64,000 nt of DNA from a bacterium. Lineage in GTDB: Bacteria > CLD3 > SB21. The stretch spans positions 62,001 to 126,000 of the forward strand of contig WBUR01000001.1 of NCBI GenBank assembly GCA_008933615.1, given 5' to 3'. Below the pieces are notes generated by a model. That model was not told the DNA's origin. It saw nothing but the letters and a program-made list of their open reading frames with translations, and searched no databases. How positions within the stretch are numbered: position 1 is the stretch's first letter; every line of letters starts with the position of its first letter. Positions 10,876-19,459 of the stretch are shown here, piece after piece. Both the position numbers and the translations under genes were made by a program.

Positions 10876-10904
10876 TGTAGAGCGAAATGGCATTTCGCTC
10901 TACA
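10876..10904. terminator. Perfect palindrome between convergent genes, likely bidirectional terminator
   Basis: A 14-bp arm tgtagagcgaaatg is followed by its exact complement with one base between, forming a strong hairpin beyond the 3' end of the 1784-residue kinase. No long T tract follows, so it may terminate weakly or act only as a hairpin. Confidence 0.55.
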
Positions 10905-10941
10905 TTTCACAGACGGCAGTACAGCAAAGCGGCACTTCGAT

Positions 10942-10998
10942 CTACTTGGCTGGATCTAATTTAAACCCCAGCGTTACTTTCGTTCCCCTATTCACTTC
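10942..10998 (-). pseudogene. 3'-end remnant of a histidine kinase gene
   Basis: Read on the minus strand this ends NRGTKVTLGFKLDPAK-stop, nearly the same as the end of the intact kinase at 11203-12471 (NRGTKVTLSFKLDPAK-stop). Upstream the similarity stops abruptly where the second receiver remnant begins. It is the surviving tail of a paralogous kinase. Confidence 0.85.
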
Positions 10999-10999
10999 G

Positions 11000-11065
11000 G
11001 TTCAAAAACCGTATTCCCCGGATGAAATTTTGAAGAAAGTACGAGAGGTTATTGATTTGAAATGA
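11000..11065 (+). pseudogene. 3'-end remnant of a receiver-domain gene
   Basis: The plus strand encodes VQKPYSPDEILKKVREVIDLK-stop in two stretches matching the C-terminal end of the 1784-residue kinase (VLDLK in the intact gene). No upstream part of the domain survives; the frame runs into the opposing kinase remnant. Confidence 0.85.
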
Positions 11066-11136
11066 ATTTGGAAGCGGTTCGATGTTGATCAGAGCGGATA
11101 AATTAACTGACTCGGCAAGTTTCGGGATCAAACTCT

Positions 11137-11165
11137 TGTAGAGCGAAATGGCATTTCGCTCTACA
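11137..11165. terminator. Second copy of the 29-bp palindrome
   Basis: Identical to the hairpin at 10876-10904, carried in the second 261-bp unit, and placed just beyond the 3' end of the minus-strand kinase at 11203-12471. It probably ends that transcript. Confidence 0.55.
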
Positions 11166-11202
11166 TTTCACAGACGGCAGTACAGCAAAGCGGCACTTCG
11201 AT

Positions 11203-12471
11203 CTACTTGGCTGGATCTAATTTAAAACTCAACGTTACTTTGGTTCCCCTATTTAATTCACTCTCGAGCTGAATTGATCCCCCGTGTTTCTCCATGATTT
11301 CTTTACAAATAAAAAGCCCAAGACCGGTGCCTTTATTGCCCGATTTAGTGGTAAAAAACATTTTGAATATCTTCTGTTGATGCTCGGTATTCATGCCTGA
11401 TCCGGAGTCTTGAATTATCAGCTTAAATTGGCCCGGATCGGATTCCTCTATGTATATTTCTATCTTGCCCGGTTTATCCATAGCATCAAGTGAGTTTTGA
11501 AGAATGTTTACAAGAACTTGTTCCAATTGGGAACTGTTTCCTTGTAAAACCAGTCGTGCGTCGGTAACCCGGTTTACAATTGAAACTTGTTTCTTCTTGT
11601 TCAGCATTTCAATCAGGGTGACTGCGTTTTTAACCACTTCTGCGAGATTCACCGAGGCAAACTGATTGACCTCCGTGCGCGCAAACGTACGAACCTGATT
11701 GACCAGTTCAAGCGTTTGATCAATGTACTGTTTCATCATGTTCAATTCGTTTTGTGTCATCTCATCCGGAAAACGTTTTTGCAGAACATTGGTAATACCT
11801 GCAATCACGCCGAGCGGATTGGCAATGCCATGGATCAGCATACTGGACAATAAACCCAGCGTGGAGATCTTATCCGAAACCATAGCCTGATTGAGAAAGC
11901 CCTGCAGCTTTTCATTCGCCTGCTGAAGGTCTTTATTTGCATTCATATATAACTTATTTTTCTTGGACAAAGCGTCGGCAAAACGGTACAGTTGATCGGT
12001 ACGTTTTTCAACCAATTTTTCAAGGCCGTCGCGGTATTCCTGATTTTCTTTTTTCAGCAGATAAATTTCATTGGCTCGGTGTACGGCAAGCGTGAGCACA
12101 TCTCCATCAATGGGCTTTGTTACATAGTCCACTGCACCCAATTTCATCGCTTCAATCACCGTTTTCATGTCCAAAACGCCGGTGACCATCATCACCATCG
12201 TCAAAGGAAACTTCTCTTTTATTATCTTAAGCACATCAACGCCGTATGCATCCGGCATATTAATATCAAGCAATACAAGCTGATAATCCCATGCCTCGAA
12301 TTCCTTCTCGAGATCATGTATGTCTTCCAACGGCACAGCAGTATAACCCAGATCGGTAATAATCTCTTTCAGAATATACCGGATGCTGGATTCATCATCG
12401 ATAATGAGTATTTTTTGAATTCCGGCGGGAGTCACCGTATTGCCGGTTTCCGTAACTACTTCTGCTAACAT
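11203..12471 (-). CDS. Receiver-histidine kinase fusion (REC, coiled coil, HisKA-like, HATPase)
   Basis: A 422-residue soluble protein with no membrane helix. Residues 15-135 form a receiver (ILIIDDESSI, LLDINMPDAYG, VTKPIDGD). A coiled-coil stretch (about 135-200) leads to a divergent H-box, LIHGIANPLG, near residue 215, then an N box with NILQNSLDAMD, DSGSGMN and GTGLGLFICK. Such proteins take phosphate at the N-terminal Asp and use it to steer their own kinase half, so it probably acts inside a larger relay. It ends 4 bp after the start side of the NtrC-type gene upstream on the same strand, so both are likely co-transcribed. Pairing with the sigma-54 activator is inference. Confidence 0.9.
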   Translation of the reverse strand: MLAEVVTETGNTVTPAGIQKILIIDDESSIRYILKEIITDLGYTAVPLEDIHDLEKEFEAWDYQLVLLDINMPDAYGVDVLKIIKEKFPLTMVMMVTGVLDMKTVIEAMKLGAVDYVTKPIDGDVLTLAVHRANEIYLLKKENQEYRDGLEKLVEKRTDQLYRFADALSKKNKLYMNANKDLQQANEKLQGFLNQAMVSDKISTLGLLSSMLIHGIANPLGVIAGITNVLQKRFPDEMTQNELNMMKQYIDQTLELVNQVRTFARTEVNQFASVNLAEVVKNAVTLIEMLNKKKQVSIVNRVTDARLVLQGNSSQLEQVLVNILQNSLDAMDKPGKIEIYIEESDPGQFKLIIQDSGSGMNTEHQQKIFKMFFTTKSGNKGTGLGLFICKEIMEKHGGSIQLESELNRGTKVTLSFKLDPAK

Positions 12472-12475
12472 TTTT

Positions 12476-13867
12476 TTATTCCAAATTGAATTCTTTGATC
12501 TTGGATAATAACGTTTTGTAATCTACATCGAGCATGCGCGATACTTCACTTTTATTGCCTTCGCACAACTGCAGCGCGCGATGAATGGCTGATTTCTCGG
12601 CTTCTTTCCTGATGTCTTTCAGAGACTGGCCTGCATCCGAAGAAGCTACCGGCCCCTGGAGACTTTGGAATGAAGCCTGGGAATCAAATATCAGGTTTTC
12701 TGCGTTAATCTCGGTATCCGCCATCAGTACGGCACGGCGAATGACGTTTTTCAATTCGCGCACATTTCCCGGCCAATGATAATGAATAAGTTGTTCCAGC
12801 GCCGCTTTCTGAATATGTCCTACCTGTTTTTCTAATTCCACATTGGCCTCTCGGATAAAACGGTTGGTGAGATAAATAATATCTTCGCGCCGGTTTCGTA
12901 ATGGCGGAAGATACACGGTAAATTCATTAAGCCGATAAAAAAGATCAAGCCTGAATTTTCCGCTCTTAATCGCATCTTCCAGAAGCAAATTGGTCGCGCA
13001 CAGCACGCGAATGTCTATTTCGATGAGTTGCGTTCCGCCAATACGCATGATCTTCCGCTCCTGCAATGCGCGTAATAATTTTCCCTGTACTTCGATCGGA
13101 ATATTTGCTATTTCATCCAGAAACAACGTGCCGTCCTGCGCCGCTTCAAATAATCCCTCCTTACGCTTATCCGCTCCCGTGAAGGCGCCCTTCTCGTAAC
13201 CGAATAATTCGCTTTCGATCAGCGTCGACGGGATCGCCCCGCAATCCACAGCCACAAAAGGTTTACTCTTCCGGGTGCTCATCTCGTGAATCGCGCGCGC
13301 AATAACCTCTTTGCCGGTCCCGCTCTCCCCTTGTATCAAGACGCTGAAGTTAGTACCCGCCACGCGCTCTGCATTGGCCTGTACCTGTTTGATTTCATCA
13401 CTCAATCCCATGATCTGCGCCAAATGGCTGCGGCTTTGCAACTTCGTTCGCAGCGTCTGAACTTCCGAAACCAGATTTAAGTGCTGAATCGCCCGTTCCA
13501 CGCTGATCTGGAGTTCGTCGGCGGAACAAGGCTTCAAAAGATAATTAAAAGCTCCTGATCGAACCGCTTCTACGACATTACGCGTATCGCCATGCGCAGT
13601 CAGCATGATAACCTCGACCGCGGGCAGGTTTTTTTTGATCTGTTTGAGAATCGTAAGGCCGTCCATCTTATCCGGAATATTCAAGTCCAGCAAAACGACT
13701 TCCGGAAAATTATCGCTCAGTTTGTCAAAGTCATCAAAAAAATCTTCTCCGCAGGCATATTCGCGGATGTCATACGTTTCAGGATTTAGATACTGCCGGA
13801 TGATATAACGCATACCGGCTTCATCGTCAATCAGAACGATACGGCTTTTTTCGGCTTTTTGTGTCAT
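12476..13867 (-). CDS. NtrC-family sigma-54-dependent response regulator (PilR-like candidate)
   Basis: Receiver (IVLIDDEAGM, LLDLNIPDKMDG), AAA+ sigma-54 activation domain and Fis-type helix-turn-helix. The AAA+ part shows GESGTGKEV (Walker A), ESELFGYEKGAFTGA (GAFTGA contact loop), GTLFLDEI (Walker B) and a WPGNVREL motif. The frame opens at 13999, but the first 44 residues are hydrophobic, atypical and overlap pilT; ATG at 13867 (MTQKAEKSR) places the receiver correctly and gives 463 residues. The family hydrolyses ATP to open sigma-54 promoters. It lies directly downstream of pilT on the same strand, and a possible sigma-54 element lies before the pilin gene at 30.6 kb, so it may drive pilin expression (inference). 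Confidence 0.93.
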   Translation of the reverse strand: MTQKAEKSRIVLIDDEAGMRYIIRQYLNPETYDIREYACGEDFFDDFDKLSDNFPEVVLLDLNIPDKMDGLTILKQIKKNLPAVEVIMLTAHGDTRNVVEAVRSGAFNYLLKPCSADELQISVERAIQHLNLVSEVQTLRTKLQSRSHLAQIMGLSDEIKQVQANAERVAGTNFSVLIQGESGTGKEVIARAIHEMSTRKSKPFVAVDCGAIPSTLIESELFGYEKGAFTGADKRKEGLFEAAQDGTLFLDEIANIPIEVQGKLLRALQERKIMRIGGTQLIEIDIRVLCATNLLLEDAIKSGKFRLDLFYRLNEFTVYLPPLRNRREDIIYLTNRFIREANVELEKQVGHIQKAALEQLIHYHWPGNVRELKNVIRRAVLMADTEINAENLIFDSQASFQSLQGPVASSDAGQSLKDIRKEAEKSAIHRALQLCEGNKSEVSRMLDVDYKTLLSKIKEFNLE

Positions 13868-13958
13868 AGGATTTACGGGTTTTGAAGATAGGTATGAAGA
13901 TGTAATCATATAAATATAGACCCCAATTATTGTAAATGCAAAAAATAATTCTGTCATG

Positions 13959-15002
13959 TCAGTTAAACATCGTTTTATCCAGCGCTTCTCGACGGGCATC
14001 TTCAGCTGTTATTAAATTCTGCCCGTAATAGTGCATTAAAGATTGATCCAGGGTTTGCATATTGCAATTTCCGCCGGTTTGAATGGCGGAGTAAATCTGA
14101 TGGGTTTTATTTTCCCGTATCAGGTTGCGGATGGCCGGCGTTGCAACCAAAACTTCATCGACGGCTACTCTTCCTTTGCCGTCGGCTCGGCGCATTAGTC
14201 GCTGTGCGACAACGCCCTGTAACGTATTCGACAGCATGGTGCGAATCTGCTGCTGCTGATCGCTCGGGAATACGTCGATGATACGATCTACCGTTTCCGC
14301 AGCGCTTTTGGTATGCAGCGTTGCAAAAACAAGGTGCCCTGTTTCCGCAGCGGTGATCGCCAAGGCGATCGTTTCCAGATCGCGCATTTCGCCGACCAAT
14401 ATCACATCCGGATCTTCACGCAGGGCGCTACGCAGCGCATTGGCAAACGAATGCGTATGCGCGTGTAATTCACGTTGATTCACCAGGCAGTTCTTCGACG
14501 TATGAGTATATTCAATGGGATCCTCGATCGTCAAAATATGATCGTGGCGTTCCTTATTCACCAAATCAATCATTGCGGCCAGCGTAGTTGACTTGCCGCT
14601 TCCGGTTGGGCCAGTCACAACGACAAGCCCTTTTTTGAGACGGGACAGGTCGTATATGCCTTTCGGCATATTTAATTCCTCCAGAGTAAATATGCGCATG
14701 GGTATCGTTCGAAATGCCGCCGCAATACCGCGCATCTGATAGAAAAGATTAACACGAAATCGTGACAAGCCTTTGATCTCATATGCAAAATCCAGCTCGT
14801 AATTCTTTAAGAACTGTTCGCGCTGTTCCGTCGAAATAATTTTTAATAACATCGCGGTGAGATTTTCTTCACTTATCGGCTCGGTATCGAGAGTAATCAA
14901 CTCACCGTGTAACCTCATGAGCGGAGTATGCTTGGACGTCAGATGTATATCTGATGCGCCGTGTTTAAATGCCTGAGTGAGATATTCGTCTAGATTTTTC
15001 AT
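13959..15002 (-). CDS. pilT: Type IV pilus retraction ATPase PilT
   Basis: A 347-residue hexameric ATPase that depolymerises the pilus at the inner-membrane base. It shows Walker A GPTGSGKST, an Asp box (LTIEDPIEY), Walker B (DVILVGEMRDLETI), a His box (GHLVFATLHTKSA) and the PilT-type motif AIRNLIRENKT near the C terminus. Length is as expected for the family. It lies 5 bp downstream of the secretin gene and is followed by the NtrC-type regulator, as the last structural gene of the minus-strand pilus operon. The retraction ATPase shows that the locus is a dynamic pilus and not a type II secretion system. Confidence 0.95.
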   Translation of the reverse strand: MKNLDEYLTQAFKHGASDIHLTSKHTPLMRLHGELITLDTEPISEENLTAMLLKIISTEQREQFLKNYELDFAYEIKGLSRFRVNLFYQMRGIAAAFRTIPMRIFTLEELNMPKGIYDLSRLKKGLVVVTGPTGSGKSTTLAAMIDLVNKERHDHILTIEDPIEYTHTSKNCLVNQRELHAHTHSFANALRSALREDPDVILVGEMRDLETIALAITAAETGHLVFATLHTKSAAETVDRIIDVFPSDQQQQIRTMLSNTLQGVVAQRLMRRADGKGRVAVDEVLVATPAIRNLIRENKTHQIYSAIQTGGNCNMQTLDQSLMHYYGQNLITAEDARREALDKTMFN

Positions 15003-15007
15003 ACAAA

Positions 15008-16315
15008 CTATATACCGTTGGTGTTGAGAACATGCGGCGTAATAAATATCAACAAATCTGTTTTTTTCTTTTCTTTGCTTTTACTTGTAAACAACTTTCC
15101 AAGCAGTGGAATATCGCCGAGCAGCCATACTTTGTTTATCGTTTCCACTTCGGTCTCTTTAAGCAAACCTCCGAGTACGATCGATTCATTATTTTTAACC
15201 ATCACCTGCGTCTTTGCGTAACGTCTGGAAATAATGGGCTGCTGATTGTCGCCCGATCCCGTATAGCCAATGATATCTTCGATAGTGGGTTCAATCAAAA
15301 GCGTGATCATGGAATCGGGATTGATCTTCGGCGTAACTCTGATCGTTACGTTGATATTTTTATCGGTAAAAGTGATGATGTCACCCGCAGCGCTGCGGCT
15401 GATCGTTTGGATCGGAATCGTCGTGCCAACGGAGATTTCCGCTTTTTGATTATCCATCGTTAATATTTTCGGATTGGATAACAATTTCGAGTTGGTTTGT
15501 GTTTTCAAGAAATTCAATGAAACCATCAATTTGTCAACGGTCAATTTTCCCATTATAACGTTCTGTAGTTTGTCCGCCAAGGGCATGATGGCGCTGTAAT
15601 TGGTCAACGTTGCAGGATCATCCGGGTTCCGGGCGTCCACGGTGCTCCCCGTGATCGCTTGCGGTAAGCCTACGCCTACTTTCTGATCGTCACCCAGCGT
15701 CGTCTCATACATGCGAACTTCGATCATCAGTTGGTTTAATTGCAGATCAAGCTGGTTTATTATTGAATCAAATACGGTCATGCGAAAGGCCATATCGCTC
15801 ACGACCAGCAGATTAGAACGTTTTTCCTCGGAAAGACCGTTGCGTGTCCGGCTCAGCGCTTCCATTTTACCTTTCTTAGTTAAAAACGGCGAGAGAGTTT
15901 CTTTCATATCCAGCGCGTCGACGTATTTCAGATCGTATACCTTCATTGTTAATGCCGTATTGCGGTCAGCCTCAATCGCTTTAACAAAAATAATGTCCTT
16001 CTCAATGTAATAATCGTAGCCGTTCGCCTTGAGGATCGTTTCCAATGCATCTTCCAGGCTCACTTCGGTAAAATGAACGGTAACCTTGCCTTTAACGTCA
16101 TTGCTTGCTACCAGATTCAAATTATTCTGTTTCGACAACATACGAAGGACATTCAGTATGTCGGCATCTTTGAAGTTCATAGTCAGCTTCGACTCGGTTG
16201 AGTCCGTACCGGCCACCTGGCCCGTCACGGCAGGCGCGTATAAGAACATAATGCTTATTATTGAAACACAAATAATGCGTTTCATTAAAATAGGGTTGTT
16301 AATGATATTTTTCAT
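15008..16315 (-). CDS. Outer-membrane secretin of the pilus (MshL/PilQ-like)
   Basis: A 435-residue secretin that forms the outer-membrane pore. A signal peptide lies at residues 1-33. An STN/N0-type domain follows (MNFKDADILNVLRMLSKQN; VSLEDALETILKANGY), then an N1-like part and the secretin core (VGVGLPQAITG; VSLNFLKTQTNSKLLSNPK; VGTTIPIQT; VLGGLLKETE; PLLGKLFTSK). It is short for PilQ because the peptidoglycan-binding AMIN domains are absent, which is more like MshL or GspD. ATG at 16315 has AAGGTG upstream. It lies downstream of the PilP-like gene. Confidence 0.92.
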   Translation of the reverse strand: MKNIINNPILMKRIICVSIISIMFLYAPAVTGQVAGTDSTESKLTMNFKDADILNVLRMLSKQNNLNLVASNDVKGKVTVHFTEVSLEDALETILKANGYDYYIEKDIIFVKAIEADRNTALTMKVYDLKYVDALDMKETLSPFLTKKGKMEALSRTRNGLSEEKRSNLLVVSDMAFRMTVFDSIINQLDLQLNQLMIEVRMYETTLGDDQKVGVGLPQAITGSTVDARNPDDPATLTNYSAIMPLADKLQNVIMGKLTVDKLMVSLNFLKTQTNSKLLSNPKILTMDNQKAEISVGTTIPIQTISRSAAGDIITFTDKNINVTIRVTPKINPDSMITLLIEPTIEDIIGYTGSGDNQQPIISRRYAKTQVMVKNNESIVLGGLLKETEVETINKVWLLGDIPLLGKLFTSKSKEKKKTDLLIFITPHVLNTNGI

Positions 16316-16345
16316 ATTTCACCTTACGCGCCTTCTTTTTTTAAC

Positions 16346-16849
16346 TTATTCACCGTACTCTTCTTCCGGTAAAGTTAAAGTAAAACTAAAGTCATTTTTT
16401 TTAAGTATCACCTGCGTTGATTGTATATTTACTACTTTATAGCCGTTCATGACCTCGCCGACAGTTAGAATCTGATCGTTGATCAATGCATAGGACTTAT
16501 TCCCGCTCTTTGAAATAGCCGTCAGATGCAAATTTCCAAGTTTTGGAACGAGGATGGTTTCAACCACTTTGTTAAGGTTAAATAAATTCATTTTTTCAGC
16601 TTGTTTGCGAAACGGGTCACGCCGCCAATCGGAAGAGATAAAACTCATCTGAACGGCGGGCTGCACAACAGCGGCAACCGCCGCAGATACCTGATCAACC
16701 TGAGCGCCGGCGGCCTGTTCGGCCGATTCAGACACGGCCTTTGCCGGCCGAGTCTTTGCCGTGGATAGATCATAAACAGCATACGCGGCAACGAGCGCGA
16801 GTAAAATGAATAAACGTTTTTGAGATTTACTGATCGCCGGTTGTTTCAT
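16346..16849 (-). CDS. PilP/MshK-like pilus assembly protein
   Basis: 167 residues with one N-terminal membrane anchor (about 12-28) and a C-terminal beta domain (LGNLHLTAISKSGNKSYALI; VGEMNGYKV is split by one residue; STQVILKKNDFSFTLTL). This follows the PilP/GspC-HR pattern of a short lead, the phrase R-R-D-P-F before the domain, and a small beta sandwich that contacts the secretin. AGAGGTAGG precedes the ATG. Position between the PilO-like gene and the secretin supports the role of linking the inner-membrane platform to the pore. Sequence similarity is weak, so the call rests partly on order. Confidence 0.75.
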   Translation of the reverse strand: MKQPAISKSQKRLFILLALVAAYAVYDLSTAKTRPAKAVSESAEQAAGAQVDQVSAAVAAVVQPAVQMSFISSDWRRDPFRKQAEKMNLFNLNKVVETILVPKLGNLHLTAISKSGNKSYALINDQILTVGEVMNGYKVVNIQSTQVILKKNDFSFTLTLPEEEYGE

Positions 16850-16852
16850 ATC

Positions 16853-17434
16853 CTACCTCTTAGCTGTTTGTTCGTTACGTAATGGGGAAACACGAATGCT
16901 TGCCCGCGCCTCCATTTTCAATTTGTCCGACTTCTCCTGCGCCGACATATTAAAATCGGTGAATCCAATCGTGAACGGCAGGCGATTCACATGTTCCATC
17001 ATCATACCGACATCAAGAAATCGTCCTTCTAATTCAAATAGAATAGGAAGTTCAAAACTTTCACTCGGCGCTGCCCCCGATGCCCGGCTTTTGTAAAGCA
17101 ATGAGTCGGTTGAAAAATTCATTGCAATGATTTTCACTTGATGTTCCGCGCATAAACTTTTTAAACGGCTCATGGCTGAAGTAATACTATCCGGAGCAAC
17201 AATACGCTTTTGCAGGTTTTCAACGGTCAAGCGGGATTCGTTTCTAAGGTTCCGCATAACGGGGATTTGGCGAATACGTAGTATTGATGCGTTAATTTCC
17301 CGTTCGGTCCCTGCCATACTCGTATTCGCCTGATCGATTCTCATTTTCATCGGTAGGAACCCAAAAAGGAAATATCCCGTTATAAGCGCCGCCGTAAAGG
17401 CGAGAAGGATCCAGAATTTAGTTTGACTTTTCAT
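16853..17434 (-). CDS. PilO/MshJ-like inner-membrane platform protein
   Basis: 193 residues: one N-terminal membrane helix (about 8-28), a coiled-coil stretch (about 30-75) and a ferredoxin-like C-terminal half (FELEGRFLDVGMMMEHVNRL; FTDFNMSAQE). This is the PilO layout. PilO pairs with PilN under the secretin. It starts 12 bp after the fused PilM-PilN gene and ends 3 bp before the PilP-like gene, the standard M-N-O-P-Q order. Confidence 0.82.
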   Translation of the reverse strand: MKSQTKFWILLAFTAALITGYFLFGFLPMKMRIDQANTSMAGTEREINASILRIRQIPVMRNLRNESRLTVENLQKRIVAPDSITSAMSRLKSLCAEHQVKIIAMNFSTDSLLYKSRASGAAPSESFELPILFELEGRFLDVGMMMEHVNRLPFTIGFTDFNMSAQEKSDKLKMEARASIRVSPLRNEQTAKR

Positions 17435-17446
17435 AACTGACTCAAT

Positions 17447-19459
17447 TTATTTTTTTTCGGCAATTAATACGAATGACAACGACCCATCTATCTCGTCACG
17501 CTGCTTTTCCTTGAGTTGTACACCGGCAAAAAAGCCCGTTTTTTCAATTGCGCTGAGAAAATTGAGGAGATGAACATCTGCGTAAAAAACATCTTTATAA
17601 ACGACGCCTTTGATACGTAATTCTTTTCCGTCGTTAGTAGAATTGTTAGGCTGCGAGCCATTGGATTTCATAGCCTGATTGGTCGCGGCACGGCGTAATT
17701 CAATTTCACTGTATGCGTTACCCCAGCTGAGTTGCTCGATCGCAATAGCCTCCGGAGTAATGCCGCTCACCCATTTAAGTATGCCGAGCGCAGACGAATC
17801 GACTCGCGTTTCTTCCGATATTTTAGCCGCGGTTACATTTAGAGTATTTCTTTCGTTCTGTAACTTCTCATATTCGCTGTTTTCATTTTGCACACGATTC
17901 AACGAAGTATTCAGAATAGAGAGAACTTGTTCCATATTTTTATGCTTTTTATTCAAAAATAATAGCGATCCAACCAGTATCCCCAGCAATATGAGCAGCG
18001 CGGAAAAAGTTTTGGAATAGGCATTGCGAAATGTCAGCTCCTTCTTTTGCTTTGGCGGCAAAAAATTAAGATCTTTTCCTGCGCTCATGGCTGCGCCTAT
18101 CGTGTCCATGGAAATCGCCGATAGGTTTTCTTCCATGGTTGAGGGCAATGCGATAGCCTGGTTAAGACGGAGCGGATGAATAGGCTGTCCGATGGCCGAT
18201 TCCAAAAACGGTTTAAGCCGTTTTAAGCGAATGGAGTTACCCGTAAAATATACGTTATCATACGCAGTCACCTTAAAATTTTCTTTATAATAATCAAGTG
18301 ACATAAGGATCTCTGAGGCAAGTTTTTCAGCAACGGGCCGCATCATAACGGCAATTTCCGAATACGGGATGCCTTGTGGCGTAGTTCCGCTAAGCGGTTC
18401 AAACGGCAGTCCTATATCTTTTTTGATCGATTCCGCCTCATCCCAGGAAAGCAAATAGGATATATCGTCGACAAAGATCGTCTGCATAAGCGCTTTGGTG
18501 AAGTGATTACCGCCTACGGGCAACTCGCGGGCAAATTGCAAAGTATTATTTCTGTAAAATGTTAAGTGGCTGGATTCAAAACCAACATCGATCAAAAGGC
18601 TGTTGCCCTCTTGATCAGGAATCTGTTTCATGAAATTCCATTGTGCGATTGGCCGTATCGTCAATTTGGAAGGCAGCGCCTTCGCACGCTCCGCTATTTC
18701 CAGGTTGCTTTTGATCAACTCTTCTTTGACGGCGATCACCAGAACGTAAAACTCATTTGCGTTCGGCGATTGATCTTCATCTAAGATGATGTAATGCAAA
18801 ACGGTCGGCGCGTCATTAAAAAAGTGCAGTTCTTTTTTGTTTTTCCACAGTAACGCTTCGTGAATTTCTTTTTTGGAAACTTTAGGCATACGAAGCAGCC
18901 GCAGGTTTACATCCGATCCGCCTATAATAGATGTAATGGGCGTATTGTTAGCTTTAAGTTTTTGCAGCACTTGTTTTACTAACTGCGCCATGATCAAGAT
19001 ATCGCTCTTATGACTCTCCTCTACTACAACCTCTTCCAGTTGAACAACCTCATGCTTGCTGCCCCATGATTTAACTTTTGCTGCCCGTATAATCCCGGGA
19101 TTGATCTCAATTCCTATAGTCGATTTTGCAAATAGTTTTTCCCACCAGTGCAAACGTTTAGCATTCATGGAGCCGGAATCAACGCCGGCCCATAAGTCAA
19201 CATCTTCGGGAGCGGATCCTACCCGATCTTTCGCCGATTCGATTGAATCTTGTTTTAAAATTACCGATTCATGATCGGCTATAAAATGTTCCAACGCATT
19301 TTCAGAGGGCTCTGATATTGGGTTTTCTTGAACGGTTTCATCCGTGAGAGATTCTTTCGATTCTTTCGATCCTTTCGACTGCGACTGAATGATCCCCATC
19401 AATAACATGCTGGCCGGATTTTCCGATTCTTCGATGATGTTGTCTTTGTCGTTAAACAT
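17447..19459 (-). CDS. Fused PilM-PilN-like pilus assembly protein
   Basis: The frame opens at 19498, but ATG at 19459 has AGAGGTG upstream and overlaps the stop of the ExeA-like gene by 8 bp, so 670 residues is preferred. Residues 1-113 are an acidic, low-complexity lead. From about 114 an actin-like PilM fold begins (TIGIEINPGIIRAAKVKS), with GSDVNLRLLRMPKVSKKEI and LLIDVGFESSHLTFYRN. A membrane helix near residue 480 (TFSALLILLGILVGSLLFL) opens the PilN part, with coiled coil and a ferredoxin-like domain ending LSFVLIAEKK. PilM is usually a separate cytoplasmic protein that binds the PilN tail, so the fusion joins two partners in one chain, as in MshI-like proteins. Confidence 0.88.
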   Translation of the reverse strand: MFNDKDNIIEESENPASMLLMGIIQSQSKGSKESKESLTDETVQENPISEPSENALEHFIADHESVILKQDSIESAKDRVGSAPEDVDLWAGVDSGSMNAKRLHWWEKLFAKSTIGIEINPGIIRAAKVKSWGSKHEVVQLEEVVVEESHKSDILIMAQLVKQVLQKLKANNTPITSIIGGSDVNLRLLRMPKVSKKEIHEALLWKNKKELHFFNDAPTVLHYIILDEDQSPNANEFYVLVIAVKEELIKSNLEIAERAKALPSKLTIRPIAQWNFMKQIPDQEGNSLLIDVGFESSHLTFYRNNTLQFARELPVGGNHFTKALMQTIFVDDISYLLSWDEAESIKKDIGLPFEPLSGTTPQGIPYSEIAVMMRPVAEKLASEILMSLDYYKENFKVTAYDNVYFTGNSIRLKRLKPFLESAIGQPIHPLRLNQAIALPSTMEENLSAISMDTIGAAMSAGKDLNFLPPKQKKELTFRNAYSKTFSALLILLGILVGSLLFLNKKHKNMEQVLSILNTSLNRVQNENSEYEKLQNERNTLNVTAAKISEETRVDSSALGILKWVSGITPEAIAIEQLSWGNAYSEIELRRAATNQAMKSNGSQPNNSTNDGKELRIKGVVYKDVFYADVHLLNFLSAIEKTGFFAGVQLKEKQRDEIDGSLSFVLIAEKK

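Larger units (their letters stand above)
10742..11263. repeat. 261-bp tandem duplication spanning the junction of two convergent kinase genes
   Basis: The sequence at 10742-11002 is repeated from 11003 with a period of 261 bp. Each unit holds, in order, the last codons of a receiver domain on the plus strand, a shared intergenic stretch of about 170 bp with a palindrome, and the last codons of a histidine kinase on the minus strand. The intergenic part looks identical in both copies. The coding ends have diverged, largely at third positions (compare aaggtgcgagaggtgctc with aaagtacgagaggttatt). The copies therefore look like a deletion scar of a duplicated gene pair homogenised in the middle, not a fresh duplication. 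Confidence 0.9.

Noticed and set aside
12476-13999. Membrane-anchored NtrC protein from the longer start at 13999
   Set aside because: The hydrophobic N-terminal part overlaps pilT and has no ribosome site; the start at 13867 fits the receiver domain.
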